Shown in pieces: positions 1 to 7,621 of a stretch of DNA of 15,137 bases (position 1 is its first letter; the number at the start of each line of letters is the position of its first letter). Position numbers and translations under genes: made by a program. This DNA comes from Prolixibacteraceae bacterium (GTDB lineage Bacteria > Bacteroidota > Bacteroidia > Bacteroidales > Prolixibacteraceae): the NCBI GenBank assembly GCA_016788685.1, contig JAEUSS010000555.1:1-15137 (forward strand), written 5' to 3'. The notes under the pieces were generated by a model. It ran no database searches, was not told where the DNA came from, and saw nothing but the letters and a program-made list of their open reading frames with translations.

Positions 1-1625
1 GTATTTAGAGCTAGCTGATAAGCAGGCATTGCTCCTGTAGCATTTGAAGGAACAACTTCGCCAGCATCATTCACATAGATCCGGTTACCATTTGCATCAT
101 TTTTTACGATAGCTGAGGACCAAGTATCACGGGCTGTAAAACGCGTTCCCGGGCGTTTGGTAATATACTCTTGGTTAGCATGGGTATAGTCAAAATTAAT
201 TTTCCATTCTTTTGTCGGAGTATAAACGAAGCCACCGTTCAAGCTAGTATAATTAGTTTCCTGAAATGCCGTATTTGCAGCAGCCATTTCAAAAGCCGGG
301 CTCCTGAGTTCATCGCCATCCTCGGTAGTGAAGGGATAAGTAGGCCCCCAACGATAAATATACAACCATGGATCAGCTGTGGTTGAACTTGTTGCATAAG
401 CGTATCTTTTCTGACGCTTAGAATACATCGTCCCCGCAGTAACCTTAAATTTCTCCGTAATTTCAGTTCCCAGGCGAACAGATGCATTATAACGTTGGAA
501 ATCGTCTTTTTTAGCTGGTTTTATTAGTCCTGTCTGATCTAGATATCCAAGACTAACATTATAATCGGTTTTACCGCTCCTCCCGTTTAACGATAAATTA
601 TGGGTCTGAGTAGGGGTCCATTCCTTCACCATATAGTCATATGGATCATATGTTCTTAATCCTATTTTCCGGTTATTTGCATCTACATACCAGTCACGCC
701 CGTACAACATCGGATCATTGGGTCTAACTACACTGCCATATTTTTCCTGCCAAACTTTAGCCTTTTCGAAACCTTCGCGGGTAATCTGCCAGAATGCTCC
801 CGCTACAGTACCACCAACCCTTTCAAAAGCACTAACGGAGTATTCCAATGCATCCAATCCTCCCATTTCCATCTTCTTGGAAATATTCTGGTATGAAAGG
901 TTTGCAGAATATGAAACATTTACACTTTCTTTTTTTGCTCCTTTTTTTGTAGTAATCAAAATAACCCCAAAAGCAGCTTTTGCACCATAGATAGTAGCAG
1001 AGGCAGCATCTTTCAAAACTGATATCGACTCAATATCATCTGGGTTTATCATCTGAATAGAAGGGATCTCAACGTTATCCATCAGAATCAATGGAGACGC
1101 ACCTCCACGCATCGAGGCAAACTGACCACGAATCTTCATGATCGGATCAGATCCAATTTCACCACTTGGGATAACAACGCTTAATCCAGGAGTTATCCCC
1201 TGAAGACCTCGACCAACGTCAGCAATAGGTCTGGCTTCCAAAACCTTGGTATCAACAGAAGCAACTGCTCCTGTGAGGTTAGCCTTCTTTTGCTGGCCGT
1301 AGCCTACAATTACGACTTCATCAATTTCTTCGCTTGAAGCCTCGAGAATTACGTTTACCGTTGAAGAATTTCCTACTTTCACTTCCTGCGTTTTCATCCC
1401 AATATAACTGACCAACAAACTTGCACCTTCATTTACCGAAAGTTCAAATTTCCCGTCGATATTGGTTATGATACCATTCTTTGTTCCTTTTTCAAGAACA
1501 GAAACACCCGGGAGTGATTCATTGGTCGCCTTGTCTCGGACTACGCCGGATACCGACCGCTTCTGTGCCATCGTCAGTTGGACGAGCAAACACAAAATGA
1601 AGATTAATGCTACCGTTTTTTTCAT
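1..1625 (-). CDS. SusC/RagA-family TonB-dependent outer membrane receptor (partial, N-terminal half)
   Basis: Outer membrane receptor that, with a SusD-like lipoprotein, imports glycans or peptides using TonB energy. I translated this frame by hand; it stays open from the ATG at 1625 to the left edge, giving 541 residues of a family usually about 1000 long, so the C-terminal barrel and any susD are outside. Residues 1-20 form a signal peptide ending LTMA, 24-98 a CarboxypepD_reg-like domain (VSGVVRDKATNESLPGVSV), then the family hallmark DEVVIVGYG at 102-110, and a TonB plug with NPDDIESISVLKDA (194-207) and GVILITTKKG (220-229). There is no STN domain, so an anti-sigma signalling type is unlikely. 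The gene lies 333 bases downstream of a NamZ gene and probably has its own promoter. Its substrate is unknown; import of peptidoglycan fragments is suggested only by position. Confidence 0.95.
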   Translation of the reverse strand, partial: MKKTVALIFILCLLVQLTMAQKRSVSGVVRDKATNESLPGVSVLEKGTKNGIITNIDGKFELSVNEGASLLVSYIGMKTQEVKVGNSSTVNVILEASSEEIDEVVIVGYGQQKKANLTGAVASVDTKVLEARPIADVGRGLQGITPGLSVVIPSGEIGSDPIMKIRGQFASMRGGASPLILMDNVEIPSIQMINPDDIESISVLKDAASATIYGAKAAFGVILITTKKGAKKESVNVSYSANLSYQNISKKMEMGGLDALEYSVSAFERVGGTVAGAFWQITREGFEKAKVWQEKYGSVVRPNDPMLYGRDWYVDANNRKIGLRTYDPYDYMVKEWTPTQTHNLSLNGRSGKTDYNVSLGYLDQTGLIKPAKKDDFQRYNASVRLGTEITEKFKVTAGTMYSKRQKRYAYATSSTTADPWLYIYRWGPTYPFTTEDGDELRSPAFEMAAANTAFQETNYTSLNGGFVYTPTKEWKINFDYTHANQEYITKRPGTRFTARDTWSSAIVKNDANGNRIYVNDAGEVVPSNATGAMPAYQLALN

Positions 1626-1762
1626 AACAAACAGGTTAAAATTACATTTTGAAATAGATTAATGATCGAATAGATTCAATGTTAAAATCGCAATAATTAG
1701 TTGTCATACAAAAAGAGAGATCGTGTTTCAGAGTGATCGGATCATCGGCACATAACAAACAG
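1623..1762. repeat. 12-base direct repeat, one copy covering the susC start codon
   Basis: The plus-strand dodecamer CATAACAAACAG is found at 1623-1634 and 1751-1762. On the minus strand it reads CTGTTTGTTATG, so one copy ends exactly in the receptor's ATG and the other ends in an ATG at 1753 that opens only three codons before TGA. The repetition is certain; its meaning is not. It could be a duplicated ribosome-entry region or chance. Confidence 0.4.
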
Positions 1763-1958
1763 AGATCAAATGATTAGCACGAAATAGTGGGACTAAAGTA
1801 AAAATTAATTTTAAAATAACATGTGTTTTTGTAACATGTAATACCAGTTTATTTTTTTTGTTTTTTTAGCCTTTTTTAACATTTGAATATCAAGGTGTTA
1901 CAAAATCAAAAAATGGTATTATTTTTTATAACATGTTCTGAGGCGTACCTCCGCTGGT
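1626..1958 (-). other. AT-rich intergenic region upstream of the susC-like gene
   Basis: This 333-base gap holds no ORF that I can support. It is very AT-rich, with long A and T runs around 1850-1880. It probably contains the end of the salvage operon transcript and the promoter plus leader of the receptor gene. I searched the minus strand for the Bacteroidota promoter pattern (TTTG, then about 19 bases, then TAnnTTTG) and found no convincing match, and there is no strong hairpin with a T tract. It does contain three copies of an octamer and a repeated dodecamer, listed separately. A regulatory role is inferred from position only. Confidence 0.5.
1817..1936. repeat. Triplicated octamer TAACATGT
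   Basis: The octamer TAACATGT occurs at 1817-1824, 1832-1839 and 1929-1936, all in the same orientation. The first two are 15 bases apart start to start, with CACATGTTA-like palindromic cores. The 10-base arm TTTTGTAACA (1827-1836) overlaps the second copy and has a perfect reverse complement, TGTTACAAAA, at 1896-1905. This could be an operator for the susC-like gene, but the region is AT-rich and chance repeats are expected, so this is a tentative call. Confidence 0.35.
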
Positions 1959-3209
1959 TTATGGGTATAATAAATACTTCTTGCGCAGTATCTTAAAATC
2001 AGAAAGTCCGGGCTCCCATGATTCCCGAATTTCTTTCTCCGTTTTTCCGGCTATAATCTGCTCTTTCAGCAAAGTAACTCCTGCCAGCTTATCGAAGTTA
2101 CCCATTTGTTTACTTTGCCTGAAATCAAAAAACTTCTCCTTAAACGGATAGGCATTATACATATCAATCAGCCACTTAATATTTATTCTCCCGGTCTCAC
2201 GAAATTCGTTGATATCGTATTCCCGAAGATCGAGACCATAACAGGCTTTATCCTGGTGAAGCGGCGTCTCGGCCATTCCTTTAAGACTAACCGGAGTAAA
2301 CGAAAATTCATACTTTCCTTTCAGATCGGGATTACCCAAAACAGTAAACGGGAAATAAGTTCCGCGCCCCTGACTGACAATCGTACCTTCAAACAAACAC
2401 AAAGAAGGATATAATAAGATGGATTGAGGTGTATTCAGATTGGGTGACGGAGCAATTGGTAATACATATTCCATGTTATGAGCATAATTAGCTACCGGAA
2501 TAATAGTTATCCGACATCTTACCTTGTTGGTCAGCCAGCCTTCTCCGTTGTACATTTGAGCCAATTCGCCAACAGTCATCCCGTGTGTGACCGGTATCGG
2601 AAACATGCCAATCCCCGATTTCAGTTTCATGTCCAGAATCGGACCGTCGACTGTAAACCCGTTCGGGTTCGGACGGTCCAGGATCAGCAGCTCTTTATTG
2701 TTGTCCGAGCATGACTCCATCACCTTGGCCAGTAAGTTAATATAGGTATAAAACCTTGCGCCTACATCCTGAATATCGAAAATCACCAGGTCAACATTGG
2801 CCAGATCTTCTTTCGACGGTTTGCTTTTTTTGCCGTAAAGTGAAATTTCAGGAATTCCGGTTTTCACATCAATACTATCGGAAACTACAGCACCAGCACT
2901 GGCTGTCCCGCGAAAGCCATGTTCAGGACCAAAAATCTTTACAATATTTACTCCAAGTGACTTCAAGCTGTCAACCAGGGAGGTCTTTCCGATGACAGAA
3001 GTTTGATTAGCCACGATAGCAACTCGTTTATCTTTAAGCAATGGCAGATATTTATCCGTTTGCTCAGCTCCGGTTTTAATACCACGCTGAACCGGCAACG
3101 AATGTTCTGTGCCCGCCTGTTTTCTCGTTGTACTCCCGCAAGAAATAAGGACTCCGAAAATCATAATCAGAACCCAGGTTAAACTAACTACTCTCATATC
3201 TAAACGCAT
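1959..3209 (-). CDS. namZ: NamZ-like exo-beta-N-acetylmuramidase, lipoprotein (DUF1343/GH171)
   Basis: Predicted to remove MurNAc from the non-reducing end of peptidoglycan fragments, as shown for NamZ of Bacillus subtilis and for NamZ1/NamZ2 of Tannerella forsythia. Family hallmarks are FGPEHGFRG (GPEHG at 94-98; the Glu is the likely catalytic residue), FDIQDVGARFYTYI (144-157) and LDRPNPNG (177-184). The open frame reaches a TTG at 3227, but I prefer the ATG at 3209, which has AGGA at 3219-3216 six bases upstream; this gives 416 residues. The N-terminus is a hydrophobic signal ending GVLISC|G, a lipobox with Cys24, so the protein is a lipoprotein, probably facing the periplasm or exported. 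It is the last gene of the putative operon, 46 bases after the other namZ. The two differ clearly in sequence, so they are old paralogues rather than a recent duplication. Confidence 0.9.
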   Translation of the reverse strand: MRLDMRVVSLTWVLIMIFGVLISCGSTTRKQAGTEHSLPVQRGIKTGAEQTDKYLPLLKDKRVAIVANQTSVIGKTSLVDSLKSLGVNIVKIFGPEHGFRGTASAGAVVSDSIDVKTGIPEISLYGKKSKPSKEDLANVDLVIFDIQDVGARFYTYINLLAKVMESCSDNNKELLILDRPNPNGFTVDGPILDMKLKSGIGMFPIPVTHGMTVGELAQMYNGEGWLTNKVRCRITIIPVANYAHNMEYVLPIAPSPNLNTPQSILLYPSLCLFEGTIVSQGRGTYFPFTVLGNPDLKGKYEFSFTPVSLKGMAETPLHQDKACYGLDLREYDINEFRETGRINIKWLIDMYNAYPFKEKFFDFRQSKQMGNFDKLAGVTLLKEQIIAGKTEKEIRESWEPGLSDFKILRKKYLLYP

Positions 3210-3215
3210 TAACAT

Positions 3216-3219
3216 TCCT
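3216..3219 (-). promoter_or_regulatory. Ribosome binding site deciding the lipoprotein NamZ start
   Basis: AGGA reads on the minus strand at 3219-3216, six bases before the ATG at 3209. The alternatives are a TTG at 3227 that lacks such a motif, an ATG at 3215 only one base from it, and an ATG at 3197 with no motif at useful distance. Shine-Dalgarno motifs are often weak in Bacteroidota, so this is supporting evidence, not proof. Confidence 0.45.
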
Positions 3220-3255
3220 AATATCAAACATTTTACACACTAAAGGCAGATGCTG

Positions 3256-4491
3256 CTATTTATACAACCAATATTTCTTCGACAGCTTCTGAAACGCAGT
3301 TTCATCTTTTCGCCAATACGGCAGCATGTCGTCCACCTTCATATTTTTTGCCATCAGCAAACGGATTTGGTCCGAGCCGCAAACTTTGTCAAACATATCG
3401 AAGCGTTTTTCGGTTTCCGGACCAAAACATTTTTTATCCGGATACAAAGCAGCCATTTCCTGCATCACGTAAAACTGAATCTCGGTCAGTCTCGCTTTTT
3501 TATAATCCGTCAGATAAAACTGAACTCCGGAGTAATTTTTACCCTGCCCAACCGCATAAAAAGGTTTCAGGAAAATCGGGCGGAACAACACTCCGGGTAA
3601 ATGCAGATCGTTCAGGCGTTTGGTCAGCAAACTGGCATCAATCGAGTCTTTGGCAAAAACCTGAAACGGAAGGGTGTAGCCCACTCCTATCGACATAAAA
3701 CTGAATTCGCCCAGAATGCCCGAAGCGGCATAATAGTATGCCGACATAGCATGGGGTACATGAGGTGATGTCAACACCCACGGCAATCCGGTCTGATCAA
3801 AAGTCATGTTGCGCTTCCAGCCTTTCATCGGAACAACAGTGAGTTTACACTGTTTTCCCAACATATTTTCGTTGTTCAGGAGCTTCGCCAGTTCGCCGCA
3901 GGTCAGACCGTATAAATACGGAATTTTGAACTGGCTGACAAACGAAATAAATTTATCTTCAGCCAGGTTTCCTTCAACTTTTAATCCGCCGACCGGGTTC
4001 GGGCGGTCGAGTACCACAAATTCAAGGTTGTTTTCGGCAGCCGCTTCCATAGCCAGCCCCATCGTGCTGATGTAGGTATACGACCGGCAGCCAATATCCT
4101 GAATGTCATAAACGAGCACATCCACATCCTTCAGCATTTCGGCATTGGCTTTCCGGGTTTTGCCGTACAGCGAGTATACCGGAACGCCTGTCTGCTTGTC
4201 GACGGTGGTTTCTACTTTGTCGCCAGCATGCACGTCTCCGCGGACACCATGTTCCGGACCATACAAAGCCACCAGCTTTACTCCGGGAGCTTCATTCAGG
4301 ATGTCAACTGTTGATTTCAGCTGGGAATCGACTCCGGTCGGATTGGTAATCAATCCCACCCGTTTCCCCTGAAGAATCCTGAAGTTATTGTCCCGCAGAA
4401 CCTCAATTCCCGTTTTTACTTTCGGGACAGCTACTGCGGCAGTTATGATAAAAGAAAATGCCGTAATAAATAGAACTAGTTTGGTTTTCAT
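3256..4491 (-). CDS. namZ: NamZ-like exo-beta-N-acetylmuramidase, secreted (DUF1343/GH171)
   Basis: A second predicted exo-muramidase of 411 residues, the usual length of the family. Visible motifs are YGPEHGVRG (GPEHG at 78-82), YDIQDIGCRSYTYI (128-141) and LDRPNP (161-166). The N-terminus is a classical signal peptide (about residues 1-21, ending TAAVA) without a lipobox cysteine, so it should be soluble in the periplasm, unlike its lipoprotein neighbour. The ATG at 4491 lies two bases after the stop of the nagZ fusion gene, which makes translational coupling likely. In the known pathway NamZ acts after NagZ and the amidase have exposed a peptide-free MurNAc, and the gene order here fits that sequence. 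Two NamZ enzymes may differ in preference for chain length or for residual stem peptides, as reported for T. forsythia. Confidence 0.92.
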   Translation of the reverse strand: MKTKLVLFITAFSFIITAAVAVPKVKTGIEVLRDNNFRILQGKRVGLITNPTGVDSQLKSTVDILNEAPGVKLVALYGPEHGVRGDVHAGDKVETTVDKQTGVPVYSLYGKTRKANAEMLKDVDVLVYDIQDIGCRSYTYISTMGLAMEAAAENNLEFVVLDRPNPVGGLKVEGNLAEDKFISFVSQFKIPYLYGLTCGELAKLLNNENMLGKQCKLTVVPMKGWKRNMTFDQTGLPWVLTSPHVPHAMSAYYYAASGILGEFSFMSIGVGYTLPFQVFAKDSIDASLLTKRLNDLHLPGVLFRPIFLKPFYAVGQGKNYSGVQFYLTDYKKARLTEIQFYVMQEMAALYPDKKCFGPETEKRFDMFDKVCGSDQIRLLMAKNMKVDDMLPYWRKDETAFQKLSKKYWLYK

Positions 4492-4493
4492 GT

Positions 4494-7400
4494 TTATTGA
4501 TTTTTCATGTTTCTGTAAATGACCGACAGAATTTCGGTCCTGACATTCAAATCGCTGATCAGGTTATTGTTCCGCGTCGGGTAAACCCGGTTCGACAGAA
4601 AAATATACATCAGCTGGCTCTTGGGATCCATCCAGACAAAAGTGCCCGTATACCCGAAATGCCCGAAACTTTCAGGACTAACTTCCGGGCAGGGATAGGC
4701 ATCTGCCGGTTTAATTGATCCGATGTTGAGTGAAGGTTTATCGAAAATCAGTCCGCGACGGTTATTGTTCTGCGGAAACTGGGCGCGGGTAAACTCTTTC
4801 ATCGTTGCTTCGCTCACATATTGTTTCCCGCCGTAAGTCCCCATTTGCAAATACATTTGCATCAGTTTACCCAAATCGTTGGCCGAAGCAAACAATCCGG
4901 CATTTCCTGAGATTCCGCCCAGAACCGCTGCCGATTCATCGTGAACCGTTCCCTGCAATTGCTGAAAACGGTAATATTCGTCATTTTCGGTTGGTACAAT
5001 GCGGTCGCGCGAAAACTTTTTCAAAGGCAGGAATGTCAATTCCGAAGCACCTAACGGACGGTAAAAATTTTGCTCGGTAAACTCCTGAAAATCTGTTCCG
5101 GATACCTTTTTGACAATCTGCGGCGTTATAACCAAAGGCAGATCGCTGTAAACGTATTTCCCACGGGTTTTTAGCGGCGTCTTTCTGATTTCCTGATTGA
5201 CTGTTTTTACAAAACGGTTGTCGAGATACATATCCGGAGCCACACAAAGCGAATGCTTTTTATCAGCCTGAGCCGTATACCACCTGGGTGACAACTTCCC
5301 GTCTTTCAGTGTCTTTTTCCAGAGACCGATAAACGGCACCAAGCCCGACTGATGGGCATATAACTCACGAACAGTTACATCGGCTTTATCCGAGCGGTGA
5401 AACAACCGGTTTTTCCAATCGGGGAAATACCTGGAAACAGGTTTATCCAGATCAATTTTCCCTTCGTCGTACAATTTCAGAATCCCGGGCAAACCTCCGC
5501 TGATTTTGGTCACCGAAGCCAGATCGTACAAATCGTCCAGTCTGGCGGGTACCTTCTTCTCGAAAGTATGGTATCCGTAGGCCTTCCTGAAAATGATCTT
5601 CCCGTCTTTGGCTACAAGCACATTGCAGCCCGGAAATGCTTTTTTATCAAGGGCATTGTTTACAACCGAATCAATATCGCGGTTCAGCGCCTGCGATACA
5701 ATTCCAACCTCCTCCGGAATTGTATATTTTAAACGGACCGGTTTTTCAATGGTAATCCCGTCGCCGGTTTTGTACCGGGTTCCAATGTCTACAGGTAGTT
5801 TTCCTTGTGCCCCAATGCCGCCAAACAATTGCTGCGCAGCCAACGACTGAACCAAAGTATCGTTCTGATAGGCAATCACTAAACCACCGGGTCTTCCGGA
5901 AGCCTTTAACTCGCCCAACGCGTACGGACTCGAAAAATAAACCAGGATTGATTTTTTGGTGTTCGTCAAATAATCAGCAAGTTGTTCAAGCTCCGAAGTC
6001 GCGCCATACGGTCGTTTGGCGGGTTCTTTCTGCAAAATCCCGACCTGCATCGATTTTCGCGTTTTACTTTCGTACAGCGAGTGAATCCCGGCAATCACCA
6101 GGTTGTAAGATGCCAGTTTGGTTTTTAAATCGGCCAGATCATTTTCAGTAAAATGCTCCGGAAGATTATAAAAATCAACTTTTGTATAATTGGCAAGCAT
6201 TTTCTGGAAAGGGGTTACCAAATTCTCGCCCACCGAAAGTGCCGCAATTTTCAGGGTATCCAGTCCACCGATCGGAATCAGGTTATGCTGATTTTCAAGT
6301 AATGTGAGCGAAGCCTCAATCATTTTAATCTTCAGCAGTTCGGCCTGCGGCGAATTAAGTCCGCCAAGCAGGTTATCCGAATTCAACACCTGCTTTTTAT
6401 TCAGTCCTGCCCAGAATTTGGCGGCCAGCACCCGGCGGCATTTCAGGTTAATTTCGTCCCAACTCAATACTTTTTCCTGAAGAGCATTTTGTATCGCTTT
6501 GATTGTAACCACCGCATCGGTCGGAAATTCAATCACATCATTTCCGGCCTTCAGAGCCTGAACATCAATTTCTCCGGGCTTTCCATAACTTTTGGCTCCG
6601 GCCATATTCATGGCGTCAGTAATCACTAATCCCTTATAATTCCACTCTTTCCGGAGAATATCTTCTGTAATCTTTCCTGAAAGGCTGGCCGGAATTCCTT
6701 TTTCGGCATCCAGTTGCGGAACATTCAGATGCGCAGTCATGATTCCGCCCACGCCGGCTTCCGAGAGCATTTTGAAAGGAACAAACTCAACCGAGTCGAG
6801 CCGCTCCCGTCCGTAAGGCAATTGAGGAAGGGTAAGATGCGAATCAAATTGCGTATCGCCATGTCCGGGATAATGTTTGGCTATGGCAATAATTCCGTTT
6901 TCCTGAAGCCCTTCCATATAGGCCAGACTATTGGCAGCAACCTGATGCGGTACTTGTCCGAACGAACGCATGCCGATAATCGGGTTTTCAGGATTGGTAT
7001 TGATGTCACAACTTGGGCCCAAAGAAACATGAATACCAAGCCGTTTCATCTGCTTCGCCATTTCGGCAGCCGACTGTCGGATCAGATCCGGACGTTGCGA
7101 TGCGCCCATCATCATGTTGTAAGGGAAAGCCATCACACCGGGCAGACGCATGGCAATTCCCCATTCTGCATCGGCGGCAACCAGAAGCGGAGTTCGGGCA
7201 AGCGACTGGCAGTAATTTGTAAAACGAATCACGCTGTCGGGCTCGGCCTGAAAATAAATAATCCCGCCAACACCATAGTTTTTCACCAAATCAGCAACTT
7301 TATCCTGTCCGGCTTTGTCCCGACTCACATCCACCCAAATCAACTGGGCTATGCGCTGCTCCGGTGTCAACGAATTAAAAACCGAATCAACCCATTGATT

Positions 7401-7526
7401 TTGCATCAACTTGTCCAGATTTATCTGTGCCTTTGCCTCAGCAAAAAACAGATTCAAAATCAATCCGGCTGCAACAGCGCGAATCAGACTCAGGCTGAAA
7501 CTCCGTCTTAAAATTCCATTTTTCAT
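4494..7526 (-). CDS. nagZ: Bifunctional NagZ (GH3 beta-N-acetylglucosaminidase) fused to AmiE-like serine hydrolase
   Basis: Exported 1010-residue fusion. Residues 1-33 are a signal peptide ending AKA|Q. Residues about 45-380 are a GH3 domain of NagZ type: KHYPGHGDTQFDSH at 217-230 supplies the Asp228-His230 acid/base pair typical of NagZ, and VITDAMNM at 301-308 supplies the nucleophile Asp304. Residues about 400-600 resemble the GH3 C-terminal sandwich domain. Residues about 605-1005 are a beta-lactamase/class C PBP fold with SVTK (Ser671, Lys674), YSD (793-795) and GHFGYTG (955-961) as the three active-site motifs. In B. subtilis, separate neighbouring genes encode NagZ and AmiE, a beta-lactamase-like MurNAc-L-alanine amidase; the fusion would join both steps in one periplasmic protein. 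The GH3 activity is firm; amidase rather than peptidase or esterase activity of the second half is inference. It is followed by namZ after two bases. Confidence 0.93.
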   Translation of the reverse strand: MKNGILRRSFSLSLIRAVAAGLILNLFFAEAKAQINLDKLMQNQWVDSVFNSLTPEQRIAQLIWVDVSRDKAGQDKVADLVKNYGVGGIIYFQAEPDSVIRFTNYCQSLARTPLLVAADAEWGIAMRLPGVMAFPYNMMMGASQRPDLIRQSAAEMAKQMKRLGIHVSLGPSCDINTNPENPIIGMRSFGQVPHQVAANSLAYMEGLQENGIIAIAKHYPGHGDTQFDSHLTLPQLPYGRERLDSVEFVPFKMLSEAGVGGIMTAHLNVPQLDAEKGIPASLSGKITEDILRKEWNYKGLVITDAMNMAGAKSYGKPGEIDVQALKAGNDVIEFPTDAVVTIKAIQNALQEKVLSWDEINLKCRRVLAAKFWAGLNKKQVLNSDNLLGGLNSPQAELLKIKMIEASLTLLENQHNLIPIGGLDTLKIAALSVGENLVTPFQKMLANYTKVDFYNLPEHFTENDLADLKTKLASYNLVIAGIHSLYESKTRKSMQVGILQKEPAKRPYGATSELEQLADYLTNTKKSILVYFSSPYALGELKASGRPGGLVIAYQNDTLVQSLAAQQLFGGIGAQGKLPVDIGTRYKTGDGITIEKPVRLKYTIPEEVGIVSQALNRDIDSVVNNALDKKAFPGCNVLVAKDGKIIFRKAYGYHTFEKKVPARLDDLYDLASVTKISGGLPGILKLYDEGKIDLDKPVSRYFPDWKNRLFHRSDKADVTVRELYAHQSGLVPFIGLWKKTLKDGKLSPRWYTAQADKKHSLCVAPDMYLDNRFVKTVNQEIRKTPLKTRGKYVYSDLPLVITPQIVKKVSGTDFQEFTEQNFYRPLGASELTFLPLKKFSRDRIVPTENDEYYRFQQLQGTVHDESAAVLGGISGNAGLFASANDLGKLMQMYLQMGTYGGKQYVSEATMKEFTRAQFPQNNNRRGLIFDKPSLNIGSIKPADAYPCPEVSPESFGHFGYTGTFVWMDPKSQLMYIFLSNRVYPTRNNNLISDLNVRTEILSVIYRNMKNQ

Positions 7527-7621
7527 TCGTTTGCAGTTTGTTTTTTAGTTGTCAGATCAGAACTCCCGGATAATCATCTTTTGGGTAAAAAAGAACTTCG
7601 TTCCGGCATTTCCTATCGTTT

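Noticed and set aside
1938..1950. GAGG-TACG-CCTC stem just after the lipoprotein namZ stop, as operon terminator
   Set aside because: Four base pairs without a following T run on the minus strand; not enough for a terminator call.
3210..3227. TTG at 3227 as start of the lipoprotein NamZ
   Set aside because: An ATG at 3209 with AGGA six bases upstream gives a cleaner lipoprotein signal; the TTG adds residues before the basic start of the signal peptide.
6714..7511. 265-residue open frame on the plus strand
   Set aside because: It is antisense to the NagZ domain, whose catalytic motifs prove the minus frame; the composition is erratic and no domain is recognisable. The same applies to the other plus-strand open frames in the window.
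7587..7603. Possible terminator between DUF4922 and nagZ: GAAC-TTC-GTTC stem beside a six-base A/T run
   Set aside because: The stem is only four base pairs with a three-base loop, too weak to claim termination. It might cause slight attenuation at most.
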